A stretch of DNA of 64,000 nucleotides from Chitinophagales bacterium (GCA_013299105.1 JAAFJY010000017.1:1-64000); one strand, 5' to 3'. Positions 49,224 to 58,912 are shown, counted from the first letter of the stretch. The notes: generated by a model from the sequence alone, not told the origin. Numbers and translations are program-made.

Positions 49224-50651
49224 CTACCCCTCTTCCCTACCCCCATTCTTACCATTCCAATACAAAAAGAAAGGAATGCCCAAAGCGATCAAACCCAAGC
49301 CAATGCCCGCATCCAGCGGGTGCGACACGATGGTATTGATCACCAAACCCACACAAAACAGGATAAAAATGGCGGGTACAAAGGGATAACCCCACACCTT
49401 GTAAGGCCGGGGCGCATCGGGCATTTTGCGGCGCAGGATGAAAACCCCCAGCGTAGTAGCCCCATAAAAAATGAAAGCGGCAAAAATCAAGCGATCGGTC
49501 AATTGGTCGAAACTGCCGGAAAAAACCAATAGGCAAGACCAAACACCCTGGTAAATCAAAGAATTGGCCGGGGTAGCGTACTTGGGGTGCACTTTTTCCA
49601 CGCCTTTGAAAAACAAACCCTGGTTGGCCATCGCAAAGTGGTTGCGGGCGGTGAGCAAGATCGTGGTGTGGGTACAGCCCAGGGTGGTGATCAGGATCAA
49701 CACCGAGATGAAAATGCCGCCCTTGGCTCCCCAAAAGCTTTTTACGGCTTCCACGGCGGCGATGCTGTTGGGGGTATTTTTGATTGCGATCAGTTGATCA
49801 GCAGGCAAAAGGGTCAGGTAAGTGACATTGGCCAAAAGGTAAACGGTGATCACCGCCATCACGCCCCAAAACAACACGATGGGCAGGTTGCGCTTGGGGT
49901 TTTGAATCTCGCCGCCGATATAACCGATGGTATTCCAGCCCTCGTAAGCCCAAAAAGCCGCCAACATGGCCGTAAACATGCTCGAAATGAGTGGCCAAGT
50001 AGCCGGAGCCTGGTAGTTGCTCGCATTTACGCTCAAACGGCCCCAATCCGACTGACCGCTGCTGAGGCCAAAAATCACGATGATGCCAATGCCGATCAAG
50101 ACCGTAAACGTGATGATCCGGCTGATTTCGCCCCCCATCTTGATGCCACGAATGTTGATGAAACTCAAAATGGCGATCAAAGAGATGGTCACCAGTTTAA
50201 TGGAGAAGTTTTCAAAGGGCTTAAAAACACCCAGTAGGTTCCAATTCGCCCAGGATTCCAGCAGCGGTGGAATGGGCACGATGGCGTTCAAGGATTGCGT
50301 AAAAACGTAGGCAATGGAAGCGATGGCCCCGGTTTTGATGATCGAAAAGGTGGTCCAGCCGAACAAAAAAGCAAAAAAGCGCCCATAAATCGTGCGGTAG
50401 TAACGAAACTCGCCGCCCGTACCCGCCAATACACTTGCCACCTCGGCATTGCTCACCGCACCCGCCAGGCTGATCAATCCGCCCAGTACCCAGGCCAGCA
50501 ACACCAGCATGGGCGATTGCAGGGTATCGGTCATCGGGGCTACCTTTTTGTACACCCCCGAACCAATGATCGAACTGATGATCATGGCAATGGCCATCGG
50601 CAGGGTGATGGCCGCGACGAGCTTGTTTTCGTTGTTGTTTTCGTTCAGCAT
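49224..50651 (-). CDS. APC-superfamily amino-acid permease
   Basis: A 475-aa inner-membrane transporter with about 12 hydrophobic segments. The APC consensus is visible at the start (ITLPMAIAMIISSIIGSGVY, the GSG turn of helix 1) and in helices 2-3 (LLAWVLGGLISLAGAVSNAE, then GEFRYYRTIYGRFFAFLFGW). Later it has FWAYEGWNTIGYIGGEIQNP, the helix 6-7 signature, and FIFYGATTLGVFILRRKMP. It probably takes up or exchanges amino acids; the substrate is not readable from sequence. It is monocistronic, flanked on both sides by family 3 repeats. Confidence 0.92.
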   Translation of the reverse strand: MLNENNNENKLVAAITLPMAIAMIISSIIGSGVYKKVAPMTDTLQSPMLVLLAWVLGGLISLAGAVSNAEVASVLAGTGGEFRYYRTIYGRFFAFLFGWTTFSIIKTGAIASIAYVFTQSLNAIVPIPPLLESWANWNLLGVFKPFENFSIKLVTISLIAILSFINIRGIKMGGEISRIITFTVLIGIGIIVIFGLSSGQSDWGRLSVNASNYQAPATWPLISSMFTAMLAAFWAYEGWNTIGYIGGEIQNPKRNLPIVLFWGVMAVITVYLLANVTYLTLLPADQLIAIKNTPNSIAAVEAVKSFWGAKGGIFISVLILITTLGCTHTTILLTARNHFAMANQGLFFKGVEKVHPKYATPANSLIYQGVWSCLLVFSGSFDQLTDRLIFAAFIFYGATTLGVFILRRKMPDAPRPYKVWGYPFVPAIFILFCVGLVINTIVSHPLDAGIGLGLIALGIPFFLYWNGKNGGREEG

Positions 50652-50673
50652 GACTACTTGATTGCTTGGTTAG

Positions 50674-50825
50674 AGGCCACAAATAAAATGTACGTAAATC
50701 GCAACTGCGTTGCTTTAATTGCCTCGCTGCGCGAGGTTATTTTTAGCACGCGGATGACGCGGATGACGCAGATTTTCGCGGATTACCAACATGATTTTGA
50801 CTGTGATTTTGACCATGACGTTGAC
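50674..50825 (-). repeat. Dispersed repeat family 3, copy 4
   Basis: Reverse orientation. On the minus strand it reads CGTCATGGTCAAAATCACAG, AATCCGCGAAAATCTGCGTC, ATCCGCGTGCTAAAAATAAC, hairpin CCTCGC-GCA-GCGAGG and GCAAC-GCA-GTTGC. It occupies the gap upstream of the PSD1 gene. Confidence 0.85.
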
Positions 50826-51036
50826 GCTCTCTGTGCTCAAGACCCAGAGAAATCGGTACACTTTAATGTTGATCTGTTGCTTAGAATGTGGTAAAATTAG
50901 CATTAGCCCTATTTTTTCAAAGGTTTGGCGACTTTTTTTCTTGAACAAATGTTATTTTAGGGTCTTTGCTCTTGACGAATTATTTATTTTGGCAGCGGTA
51001 AAGAGCACAAGTGGTTTTTACCAAAAACAGATCACA

Positions 51037-53856
51037 ATGAAAATGCCAAACTTCCTGGGGAAAAACCCCCTGATTCTTGCAGTGTGCCTGCTCTTGGCGG
51101 TCTTATTATTGGCCAACTTCATCAATTTTGGGGGCGCATCCATCCATTATGCCACCCAGGTCAAGCCCATTCTCAACAAAAAATGCATTTCCTGTCACGG
51201 TGGGGTGAAACAAAATGCCGAATTCAGCATGATGACCCGTGAGCACCTGCTGCGCCCCAACGAATCGGGTAAACCCGCCGTGGTGCCCGGCAAACCCGAC
51301 GAGAGTGAGCTGATGAAGCGCATTCAATCCCACGACCCTGAAGAGCGCATGCCCTACGAGGAAGCCCCCCTCAGCAAAAAAGAAATCTCGATCCTGCGCC
51401 AATGGATCAAAGAAGGCGCACAATGGGGCGAACACTGGGCTTATGTGCCCGTGCAGCCCGTAAAAGTACCCAAAGCCAAGGGTTTTCTGGGCATTTTTCC
51501 CGCCCCCAAAAATCAATGGGTACAAAACGACATCGACTGGTTCATCCTTGATCGCCTGAAAAAAGAAGGGCTGAGTAATTCGCCAATAGCCGACAAGGCT
51601 ACTTTGTTGCGCCGGGTCAGCCTGGACTTGACTGGCCAGCCTGCGCCCGCATCATTGGCCAAAAAATACTTGGCGGATCAATCGCCAAAAGCATATGAAA
51701 ACCTGGTTGACTCCCTGCTCGCTTTGCCTGCTTACGGCGAACGCTGGGCCAGCATGTGGCTCGACCTGGCCCGCTATGCCGATACCAAGGGCTACGAACG
51801 CGACTACAAACGCGACATTTGGCGCTACCGCGATTGGCTGATCCGCACCCTGAACAAGGACATGCCTTACAATGATTTTTTGACCGAACAACTGGCGGGC
51901 GACCTGCTGCCAAATCCAACTGATGATCAATTTTTAGCCACCGCTTTTCACCGCAACACCCCCACCAACGACGAAGGGGGGACCCTGAACGAAGAATACC
52001 GGGTAGTGGCCCTGATCGATCGGGTGAATACTACTTTTGAGGCCATTCTGGGCACTACTTTTGCCTGTACGCAGTGTCATGGGCACCCTTATGAAGCCAT
52101 TTTTCACGATGAGTACTACAAGGTAATGGCTTACTTCAACAACAGCCGCGACGAGGACACCAACGAGGACTACCCCCTGCTGCGGCATTACCCAAAAGCC
52201 GATAGCCTGAAACTCGATAGCTTGTGCCGTTGGGTAGCCCAAAACGACTCGCCCAAACGCAGTATGGAGATTTACACCTTTCTCAAAACCCTGCAACCTT
52301 CGTTCTATTCCATCGCCTCGGATCAGTTTGTCAATTGTGAACTGTACGATACCAAGTGGCTCAACATGCGCAACCACGCCAGCGCTCGTTTTCAGGAAGT
52401 GGACCTCACGGGCAAAAGCCAGCTCATCCTGCCACTTTGTGGGGTGGTTGGTGGGGGCCGTTTCAGCATTCATTTGGACAGCTTGAATGGGCCTTTGCTC
52501 TTGAGTATCGGAATGGAAAAAACGGCCAACTATTGCGATACCAAGGCTTATGATTTCCAGCCCGTGAAAGGCAAGCACCGTTTGTTTTTCCGCTACGAAA
52601 ACCCCGCTTTGGCCAGCGATCCGCGCAAATCAGGCATCGGCTTCAACTGGTTTTATTTCACCAACCCATTCCCAGGGCAAGGCAAACCGGGTTACGAGCA
52701 AAAACTGGCCGATTATTGGGCCCTCATTCGCCAAGACCCGCCTACCACGCCCATCATGATGGACAATCCCGCTACTTTGCCCCGCCCCAACCACGTATTC
52801 GAGCGCGGCAATTGGTTGGTAAAAGGCCAAAAAGTGAGCCCTGGAGTGCCCGCCTTGCTCGGCAAATTACCTGCCGGAGCCCCCAGCAATCGCCTGGGCT
52901 TTGCGCAATGGGTCACCGACCCCAAAAACCCACTGACCGCCCGCACGATGGTGAACCGCATGTGGGAGCAAGTGTTTGGGCAGGGCCTGGCCGAAACCTT
53001 GGAAGACTTGGGCTCGCAGGGCATCCCCCCTACCCACCCCGAATTGATGGACTACCTGGCCTGGCAATTCGTTCACGAGCAAGGCTGGAGCATGAAAAAA
53101 CTGCTGCGCGAAATGGTCCTTTCGGCCACCTACCGCCAATCCTCGGTGGGTAATCCTAACTTGGTAGAAAAAGACCCGACCAACAAATTCTACGCCCGTG
53201 GCCCCAGGGTACGCCTCAGCGCCGAGCAAATCCGCGACCAAGCTCTGAGCCTGGCGGGCTTGTTGAGCCACAAAAAGTACGGCCCCGGCGTGATGCCCTA
53301 CCAACCCGATGGCATCTGGAAATCGCCTTACAACAGCGACAATTGGATACAGAGCGAAGGAGAAGACCGCTACCGCCGGGCAGTTTATACTTATTGCAAG
53401 CGCTCCAGTGGCTATCCTTCCATGCTCACTTTTGATGGGGCCACCCGAGCCGTTTGTACGGCCCGCCGCATCCGCACCAATACACCTTTGCAAGCCCTGG
53501 TCACGCTCAACGATCCGGTTTACATCGAAGCGGCCAAGGCTTTTGCCCAAAAAATGAAAAAACTGGGCGGCAAGGAGGTCAAAAATCAAATTAAAAAAGG
53601 ATACGGCCTGGCGTTGGGCAAACACATCGAGGAGCAAAAGTTGCAAACCTTGGTCGGGCTTTATGACAAAGCCAAAGCCAAATATGCGGCGGACCCCAAG
53701 CTGGTTCAAGCCTTGTTTGCGGAGCCTGAGCCCAAAAATGCCGCTGAAAAGAAACCTGCAAGCCTGCCGATGCCAGCTTACAGCGCGGAGGATGCCGCCT
53801 TGACCCTGGTGGCCAATGCCCTATTGAACCTTGACGAGTTGGTCAGCAAAAATTAA
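51037..53856 (+). CDS. PSD1 / planctomycete-type cytochrome c protein
   Basis: A 939-aa exported protein from MKMPNFLGKNPLILAVCLLL (51037); the track start at 50791 runs through a repeat and is rejected. An N-terminal membrane anchor is followed by a PSCyt1 haem domain with CISCHGG (about 48), a DUF1549/PSCyt2 domain (about 150-350) with RYADTKGYERDYKRDIWRYR and a second haem-type FACTQCHGHP, and a DUF1553/PSD1 domain (about 600-880) with RTMVNRMWEQVFGQGLAETL and ATYRQSSVGNPNLV. The set is common in planctomycetes and some Bacteroidota and is linked to polysaccharide or sugar oxidation, but biochemistry is thin. First gene of an operon with DUF1501 and a TIM-barrel protein. Confidence 0.9.
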   Translation: MKMPNFLGKNPLILAVCLLLAVLLLANFINFGGASIHYATQVKPILNKKCISCHGGVKQNAEFSMMTREHLLRPNESGKPAVVPGKPDESELMKRIQSHDPEERMPYEEAPLSKKEISILRQWIKEGAQWGEHWAYVPVQPVKVPKAKGFLGIFPAPKNQWVQNDIDWFILDRLKKEGLSNSPIADKATLLRRVSLDLTGQPAPASLAKKYLADQSPKAYENLVDSLLALPAYGERWASMWLDLARYADTKGYERDYKRDIWRYRDWLIRTLNKDMPYNDFLTEQLAGDLLPNPTDDQFLATAFHRNTPTNDEGGTLNEEYRVVALIDRVNTTFEAILGTTFACTQCHGHPYEAIFHDEYYKVMAYFNNSRDEDTNEDYPLLRHYPKADSLKLDSLCRWVAQNDSPKRSMEIYTFLKTLQPSFYSIASDQFVNCELYDTKWLNMRNHASARFQEVDLTGKSQLILPLCGVVGGGRFSIHLDSLNGPLLLSIGMEKTANYCDTKAYDFQPVKGKHRLFFRYENPALASDPRKSGIGFNWFYFTNPFPGQGKPGYEQKLADYWALIRQDPPTTPIMMDNPATLPRPNHVFERGNWLVKGQKVSPGVPALLGKLPAGAPSNRLGFAQWVTDPKNPLTARTMVNRMWEQVFGQGLAETLEDLGSQGIPPTHPELMDYLAWQFVHEQGWSMKKLLREMVLSATYRQSSVGNPNLVEKDPTNKFYARGPRVRLSAEQIRDQALSLAGLLSHKKYGPGVMPYQPDGIWKSPYNSDNWIQSEGEDRYRRAVYTYCKRSSGYPSMLTFDGATRAVCTARRIRTNTPLQALVTLNDPVYIEAAKAFAQKMKKLGGKEVKNQIKKGYGLALGKHIEEQKLQTLVGLYDKAKAKYAADPKLVQALFAEPEPKNAAEKKPASLPMPAYSAEDAALTLVANALLNLDELVSKN

Positions 53857-53862
53857 AAAGTC

Positions 53863-55365
53863 ATGTCCAGAAGAATAAACTTGCAAGACGAGTTGCGCCA
53901 AGAAAGCGCAGCATTAAATACCCGCCGCCTGTTTCTCAAAAACTGTGCGATGGGCTTGGGTGCGGCGGCTATGGGTAGCCTTTTGAGTGCTTGTGGGGGT
54001 GGCAGCATTACCAATACGGGCAATGCCATTGTTTTTGACCCCGCCAATCCACTGGCTCCCCGGCCACCCCATTTTCCGGGCAAGGCCAAGTCGGTGATTT
54101 ACCTGCACATGGCGGGTGCGCCTTCGCAGCTCGACTTGTTTGACTACAAGCCTACCCTAGCCAAACTCAATGGCCAGGCTTGTCCCGAATCACTGTTGGC
54201 GGGCAAAACCTTTGCTTTCATTCGCGGGGTGCCAAAACTGCTGGGGCCGCAGTCCAACTTCATGCAAAGGGGCCAAAGTGGGGCTTGGATTTCAGACTAC
54301 CTGCCCCACTTGAGCACCATCGCCGATGACCTGGCCTTCCTCAAAGCCGTGAACACCGACCAGTTCAACCATGCACCAGCCCAGTTGCTCATGCACACGG
54401 GCTCGGCGCGCTTGGGGCGGCCCAGCATTGGCTCTTGGGCCACTTATGGTTTGGGGTCAGAAAACAGCAATTTGCCGGGTTTCGTGGTGCTGACTTCGGG
54501 CGGACAAAACCCCGATGCGGGCAAAGCGGTATGGGGCAGTGGGTTTTTACCCTCGGTTTACCAAGGTGTGCAGTGCCGCTCGGCGGGCGAACCCGTTTTG
54601 TACCTGCAAGACCCCCAGGGCATCGACCGCGACCTGCGCCAAGCTTCCATCGAGGCCATCAATGACGTGAACCGCAAAACCTACGAAGAATTCAAGGACC
54701 CGGAAATCCTCTCCCGGATTTCGCAGTACGAAATGGCTTACCGCATGCAAGTGACCGCGCCGGAGGTGATGAACATCAACGACGAGCCAGCTTACATCCA
54801 CGAAATGTACGGCACCAAACCCGGCCAAGAGGCTTTCGCCAACAACGTTTTGCTGGCCCGTAAACTGGTGGAAAAAGGCGTAAGATTCGTACAGCTCTTC
54901 GACTGGGGTTGGGACGCACACGGCACTGGTGCGGACACCGCCATCGACGTGGGTTTCATCAACAAGTGCCGCGAAATCGACAAATCCATCACTGCCCTGA
55001 TCCTTGACCTCAAACAACGGGGCTTACTCGAAGAAACCCTGGTGGTATGGGGCTCAGAATTTGGCCGCACGCCCATGCAAGAAAACCGCAATGGCCTGGA
55101 GTTGCCCTTCAAAGGCCGCGACCACCACGCCGACGCCTTCACGATGTGGATGTGCGGCGGGGGCATCAAAGCGGGTGCTTCGCACGGCGAGACCGACGAA
55201 ATTGGTTTCAATGCGGTGAGTGGCAAGGTCTCGGTTTACGACGTGCAAGCCACGATCTTGAACCAATTGGGTTTCGACCACGAAAAATTCACCTATCAGT
55301 TCCAAGGCCGTCCTTTCCGCCTTACGGATGTGGAAGGGGCGGTCATTAAGCAGGTTGTTGCCTGA
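53863..55365 (+). CDS. DUF1501 protein with Tat-type lipoprotein signal
   Basis: A 500-aa protein six bp downstream of the PSD1 gene. The N-terminus has a twin-arginine-like NTRRLFLKNCAMGLGAAAM and then LLSACGGGS, so it may be a Tat-exported lipoprotein. The DUF1501 body (alkaline-phosphatase/sulfatase-like fold) has KSVIYLHMAGAPSQLDLFDY, then FMQRGQSGAWISDYLPHL, FDWGWDAHGTG, TLVVWGSEFGRTPMQENRNG and GRDHHADAFTMWMCGGGI. The Asp/His metal residues typical of the fold are present. It is conserved next to PSD1 genes and is presumed to work with them on the same exported substrate. Confidence 0.9.
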   Translation: MSRRINLQDELRQESAALNTRRLFLKNCAMGLGAAAMGSLLSACGGGSITNTGNAIVFDPANPLAPRPPHFPGKAKSVIYLHMAGAPSQLDLFDYKPTLAKLNGQACPESLLAGKTFAFIRGVPKLLGPQSNFMQRGQSGAWISDYLPHLSTIADDLAFLKAVNTDQFNHAPAQLLMHTGSARLGRPSIGSWATYGLGSENSNLPGFVVLTSGGQNPDAGKAVWGSGFLPSVYQGVQCRSAGEPVLYLQDPQGIDRDLRQASIEAINDVNRKTYEEFKDPEILSRISQYEMAYRMQVTAPEVMNINDEPAYIHEMYGTKPGQEAFANNVLLARKLVEKGVRFVQLFDWGWDAHGTGADTAIDVGFINKCREIDKSITALILDLKQRGLLEETLVVWGSEFGRTPMQENRNGLELPFKGRDHHADAFTMWMCGGGIKAGASHGETDEIGFNAVSGKVSVYDVQATILNQLGFDHEKFTYQFQGRPFRLTDVEGAVIKQVVA

Positions 55366-55391
55366 TTTTCATCTAAAAACAAACAAAAAAC

Positions 55392-56318
55392 ATGCCTACC
55401 AATCGCAGAACCTTCCTCAGCAACAGCATGGCTTTGGCCGGGGGTATGCTGATGGATCCTTTCCAAAGCGTGGAAAAGGACAAAGTCAATTTTCACATTC
55501 CCGCTGCATTTTCCCTCAAATTCCTGGCTACCAATTGGGGTTTTGAGGGCACTTGGGACCAATTTTGTGAAAAAGCCAAAAAAGCGGGCTACGACGGCTT
55601 CGAAGCCTGGGCACCTAGTGACGAAAAAGGCCGCAACGAAATGCAAGCCGCCGCTGCGAAATACGGCTTGAGCTACGGTCTGTTGGTTGGAGCGGGAGAT
55701 AGCGATCCTACTAAAAACAAGGCTGCCCTCGAAGCCCAAATGAAATTTGCCTTGCCCATGAAGCCTTTGTTCTTCAACTGTCATTCGGGTAAAGACTACT
55801 TCAGCCAGGAACAAGCGATTGGCATTTTGGACATGGCCAACAAAATAGGCAAGGCCGCTGGCATCCCCGTTTACCACGAAACCCACCGGGGCCGCATTTG
55901 CTACGCGGCACCAGTGACCAAGGCATTGATGGAAAAACTGCCTGACTTGCGCCTCACCCTCGATATTTCGCACTGGTGCTGCGTGCACGAATCGCTACTC
56001 GAAGAACAGACCGAAACCGTAGCGATGGCCCTCAGCCGTACCGACCACATCCACTCGAGAGTAGGCCACCAGGAAGGGCCACAGGTCACCGACCCACGTG
56101 CGCCCGAATGGGCCAGCGCCCTCAAAGCCCACCTCGCCTGGTGGGACAACGTGGTAGAAATGAAAGTCAAAGCAGGCCAGGGACTGACCGTCCTGACCGA
56201 ATTTGGCCCACCCAACTACCTACCCACCGTACCCTACACCCTGCAACCCTTGGCTGACCAATGGGGCATCAATGTGTATATGAAGGATTTGCTGAAGGCG
56301 CGGTACGCGGGGAAATGA
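55392..56318 (+). CDS. Sugar phosphate isomerase/epimerase-like TIM-barrel protein
   Basis: A 308-aa protein, 26 bp after the DUF1501 gene. The N-terminus MPTNRRTFLSNSMALAGG resembles a Tat signal. The barrel has ATNWGFEGTWDQFCEKAKKA, GYDGFEAWAPSD, IPVYHETHRGR, LTLDISHWCCVHE (metal-binding Asp/His) and HIHSRVGHQEGPQV, then LTVLTEFGPPNY, as in xylose-isomerase-like TIM barrels. The exported location and operon suggest a sugar epimerase or lyase used with PSD1/DUF1501. The exact reaction is not determinable. The normal next gene (DUF2231 cytochrome) is 2.7 kb away because of an inserted cassette. Confidence 0.87.
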   Translation: MPTNRRTFLSNSMALAGGMLMDPFQSVEKDKVNFHIPAAFSLKFLATNWGFEGTWDQFCEKAKKAGYDGFEAWAPSDEKGRNEMQAAAAKYGLSYGLLVGAGDSDPTKNKAALEAQMKFALPMKPLFFNCHSGKDYFSQEQAIGILDMANKIGKAAGIPVYHETHRGRICYAAPVTKALMEKLPDLRLTLDISHWCCVHESLLEEQTETVAMALSRTDHIHSRVGHQEGPQVTDPRAPEWASALKAHLAWWDNVVEMKVKAGQGLTVLTEFGPPNYLPTVPYTLQPLADQWGINVYMKDLLKARYAGK

Positions 56319-56321
56319 TCA

Positions 56322-56356
56322 GAAGTTGAAAGGTTGAAGGGTTGAAGGGTTGAAAA
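56322..56356 (+). repeat. Short tandem repeat GTTGAAGG
   Basis: GTTGAAAGGTTGAAGGGTTGAAGGGTTGAAA-type decamer/nonamer repeats just after the TIM-barrel stop. Probably slippage-prone; no coding role seen. Confidence 0.7.
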
Positions 56357-56442
56357 GAGGGGCCTTCACTTAACTTTAGGCATGGAGCAATAGATAAGTA
56401 TTCAACTAATTGTAGCAAATGTTTGTAGAAACAGCTTGCTAA

Positions 56443-56575
56443 GGGAGCGTAAAGGAATAAGGTAGGCCAATTTTGGTTTAGTGAAAAAAGAAAAGCAACT
56501 GACTGAAAGAAAGTGGTGTTCTTTTTTTGTTAAGCCTCAAAGAAAATGTGGTTACCGTATTTTAGCCCAAATACT
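56443..56575 (-). repeat. Long-hairpin dispersed repeat (family 1), copy E
   Basis: Reverse orientation: GGGAGCGTAAAGGAATAAGG on the plus strand and, at the other end, GTATTTTAGCCCAAATACT. GGTTTAGTGAAAAAAG faces CTTTTTTTGTTAAGCCTC, with a CAACT apex. It is the most diverged copy but keeps both ends and the hairpin. It lies just before family 3 copy 5. Confidence 0.82.
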
Positions 56576-56582
56576 AAGTAAC

Positions 56583-56711
56583 AAGCCACGAATAAATCTT
56601 ACCAAATCGCAACTGCGTTGCCTCGCTGCGCAAGGCTGTCTTTAGCACGCGGATGACGCGGATTTAGCGGATTTTCGCGGATTTCCAACACGACGTTGAC
56701 TGTTACGTTGA
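56583..56711 (-). repeat. Dispersed repeat family 3, copy 5
   Basis: On the minus strand: TCAACGTCGTGTTGGAAATC, CGCGAAAATCCGCTAAATCC, GCGTCATCCGCGTGCTAAAG, hairpin GCCTTGC-GCA-GCGAGGC (one G-U pair), GCAAC-GCA-GTTGC, and ATTTATTCGTGGCTTGT. It sits 122 bp upstream of the AAA ATPase. Confidence 0.83.
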
Positions 56712-56832
56712 TATGCGTGTATCTTAAAAACTGGAAAGGTTTATTTTTGACCCGTTACTAATGTTGTGATTTACAAAAAGTTTGGTTAGAAAAACCGTAA
56801 CTTTGAGTGCATCCACAAAAAATGCCAAGTGC

Positions 56833-58209
56833 ATGATAACCAAACTGGAAATATCTGGCTTCAAATCATTTTCCAATTTCAGCGTTGATCTAGCCCCCTT
56901 TGTGGTAGTAGCGGGGCTTAATGGTGCGGGTAAAAGCAACCTGTTCGATGCCATTAGTCTATTGTCTGATCTGGCGAAAATGAATATCAGAGAAGCTTTT
57001 AGTAAGCAGCGAGGCTCCGCAATAGAGTTGTTTACTCATTATGATAAGGACCAAACGGCTACCGAAATGGAATTCGCAGTAGAAATGCTGCTTGATAAAA
57101 CCATTCGTGACGCTTGGGGTAGTGAAACAAAGCTGGATTACACCCGCTTGCGCTACGAATTAAAAATCGAGCGCAGGCCAGACAAGCATGGCATTGAGCG
57201 ACTTTTTGTCAAACACGAAGCCTTGGTACCTATCCCTAGCACTAACGACCAATGGTACAACACTTACGTAGGACCTTACAACAAATGCTGGCGGCCAAAC
57301 AAGTCAAATAACCTTGAATTCTTTATTGCAACTGGCTTTCGTGGAAACAAAGAAGAGATTGTCATTTTGCAAAAAGGGATGAATGATGACACTCATCGAG
57401 AGCAAAATATTGAATACTTGGAAAGTACCATGCTCAGTGGGGCAAGTGATATTCAATACGCCCATGCTTTTGCTGCCCGCGAGGCTATGCGCAATTGGAA
57501 CCTTTTACATCTCAATCCAGAAGAATTAAGTAAGCCTTCTGCCAGCCTGCAATCATCAGACCAGATGGGGCCTGATGGTGCTGGACTAGCCTCGACCTTG
57601 TACCGCATCAAGCAAGAAAGCCCAGTAGCGTTCAATGACATCTCCATAGAATTAATGAGCCTGGTTCCCGACATCTCGATGATTGATGTCAAGCTTGATC
57701 CTAATGAGGACAATTATATAATCAGCCTCGATATGGAGGACGGCCGTACCTTTAGTTCAAAGGTTTTTTCAGAAGGTACCTTGCGAATGCTGGCACTCTT
57801 GACGCTCAAACACGATGAAAAACACCAGGGAGTTTTGTGTTTTGAGGAGCCTGAAAATGGTGTCAATCCAAGACGAATTGCCCAACTGAGCTCATTATTG
57901 CGTGATTTGAGTACCATTTTCCAAGATGACCCTGATGCTGATTTTCCGCTTCGACAAGTGTTGATCAACACTCATTCGCCCTTGTTGGTAGGAGAGGTCA
58001 AAAAAATGAAAAACTTTGATCAATGGGGCATGCTGTTGTTTGCCCGTCAAGTTACCCAAGTTAAAAAAGGTCACAAGTGGAAGCATACTTTAATCACCCC
58101 AGTGAGCAGTGAACAGGGAAACCTGTTTTGGGAGCGAAACATGACTCAGGGTTTGCAATCGGTTAATCGGGAGGAGTTCAGACACTACCTTGAAACCGCA
58201 AAGTTTTAA
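56833..58209 (+). CDS. AAA (RecF/OLD-like) ATPase of a two-gene cassette
   Basis: A 458-aa protein from MITKLEISGFKSFSNFSVDL (56833), the usual start for this class; the track's 17 extra residues are rejected. The P-loop VVVAGLNGAGKSNLFDAI is followed by an ABC-like signature VFSEGTLRMLALLTL (about 313), Walker B GVLCFEEPENGVNPRR (about 338) and an H-loop INTHSPLLV. The middle resembles AAA15/AAA21-type SMC-like ATPases. There is no fused TOPRIM, but the next gene supplies one, as in OLD-like and PARIS-like anti-phage modules. Stop and next start are 20 bp apart. Confidence 0.87.
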   Translation: MITKLEISGFKSFSNFSVDLAPFVVVAGLNGAGKSNLFDAISLLSDLAKMNIREAFSKQRGSAIELFTHYDKDQTATEMEFAVEMLLDKTIRDAWGSETKLDYTRLRYELKIERRPDKHGIERLFVKHEALVPIPSTNDQWYNTYVGPYNKCWRPNKSNNLEFFIATGFRGNKEEIVILQKGMNDDTHREQNIEYLESTMLSGASDIQYAHAFAAREAMRNWNLLHLNPEELSKPSASLQSSDQMGPDGAGLASTLYRIKQESPVAFNDISIELMSLVPDISMIDVKLDPNEDNYIISLDMEDGRTFSSKVFSEGTLRMLALLTLKHDEKHQGVLCFEEPENGVNPRRIAQLSSLLRDLSTIFQDDPDADFPLRQVLINTHSPLLVGEVKKMKNFDQWGMLLFARQVTQVKKGHKWKHTLITPVSSEQGNLFWERNMTQGLQSVNREEFRHYLETAKF

Positions 58210-58228
58210 TACCCCCAAGCCTGATCAA

Positions 58229-58912
58229 ATGAACACATTGTACAGCTCTTTTTGGGGAGAGGGTGTAACGGATGAGCGATTCTATCCAATACTGATTAAA
58301 AGGGTGTTATATGAGTTGTTGTACCAGTGTGCGAGGGGACAATGGGACGTTGAAACACCTATTACTTTACAAAGTGAACAGGATACTTTTGTTGCGTCAG
58401 TACTTGATATTGCCAGGCAGTCGACGGGATCCACATTGGTTTTCGTGCATACTGATGCAGACGCTCCAGCCCTTGAAAAGGTCTTGCAGGATAAAATTAC
58501 TCCAGCTTTGAAAGAGATCACAAAGCTAGATGATAATACAGCCTGTAAATATGTAATCCCTATTCTACCTGTTACCAAGACTGAAAATTGGAAACTAGCT
58601 GATACAGCAGCTATGGAACGGATTTTAGGTGTTGATCTCGATCGGCAAGCCCTTGGTTTGAACAAAAGCGCAAAAAACCTTGAAGAATACGCTGATTCAA
58701 AACAACTCTTGCAAGCTGTAATCCATGCGGCAAGGATGCAAAGAAGGAGCAAGAATTCTTTCGATCCTGAAGTTTTTGACATCGCTCTGGCTAATAAAAT
58801 AAGCCTTCAGGCATTAAATAGGTTCGATTCATTCAAGTATTTTTTGGAGGGCTTGAAGAAGGCTTTGATTGACCTAAACATCATTGAAGAGGACTGTTCT
58901 CCTCGTTTTTGA
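58229..58912 (+). CDS. TOPRIM-like DUF4276-type protein of the cassette
   Basis: A 227-aa protein from MNTLYSSFWGEGVTDERFYP (58229); the longer track ORF overlaps the ATPase end. The TOPRIM-like core reads Glu in FWGEGVTDERF (residue 11) and a DxD in VFVHTDADAPA (76, 78), matching DUF4276/TOPRIM nuclease-like proteins. A helical tail follows (TKTENWKLADTAAMERILG; LLQAVIHAARMQRRS). With the upstream ATPase it forms a probable nuclease-ATPase pair, by analogy with Gabija, OLD or PARIS. Activity is untested. The codon usage looks more A/T-rich than in the neighbouring PSD1 genes. Confidence 0.8.
   Translation: MNTLYSSFWGEGVTDERFYPILIKRVLYELLYQCARGQWDVETPITLQSEQDTFVASVLDIARQSTGSTLVFVHTDADAPALEKVLQDKITPALKEITKLDDNTACKYVIPILPVTKTENWKLADTAAMERILGVDLDRQALGLNKSAKNLEEYADSKQLLQAVIHAARMQRRSKNSFDPEVFDIALANKISLQALNRFDSFKYFLEGLKKALIDLNIIEEDCSPRF

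Noticed and set aside
50791-51036. 82-residue extension of the PSD1 protein
   Set aside because: It is encoded partly by repeat family 3, and the signal/anchor begins at MKMPNFLGKN (51037).
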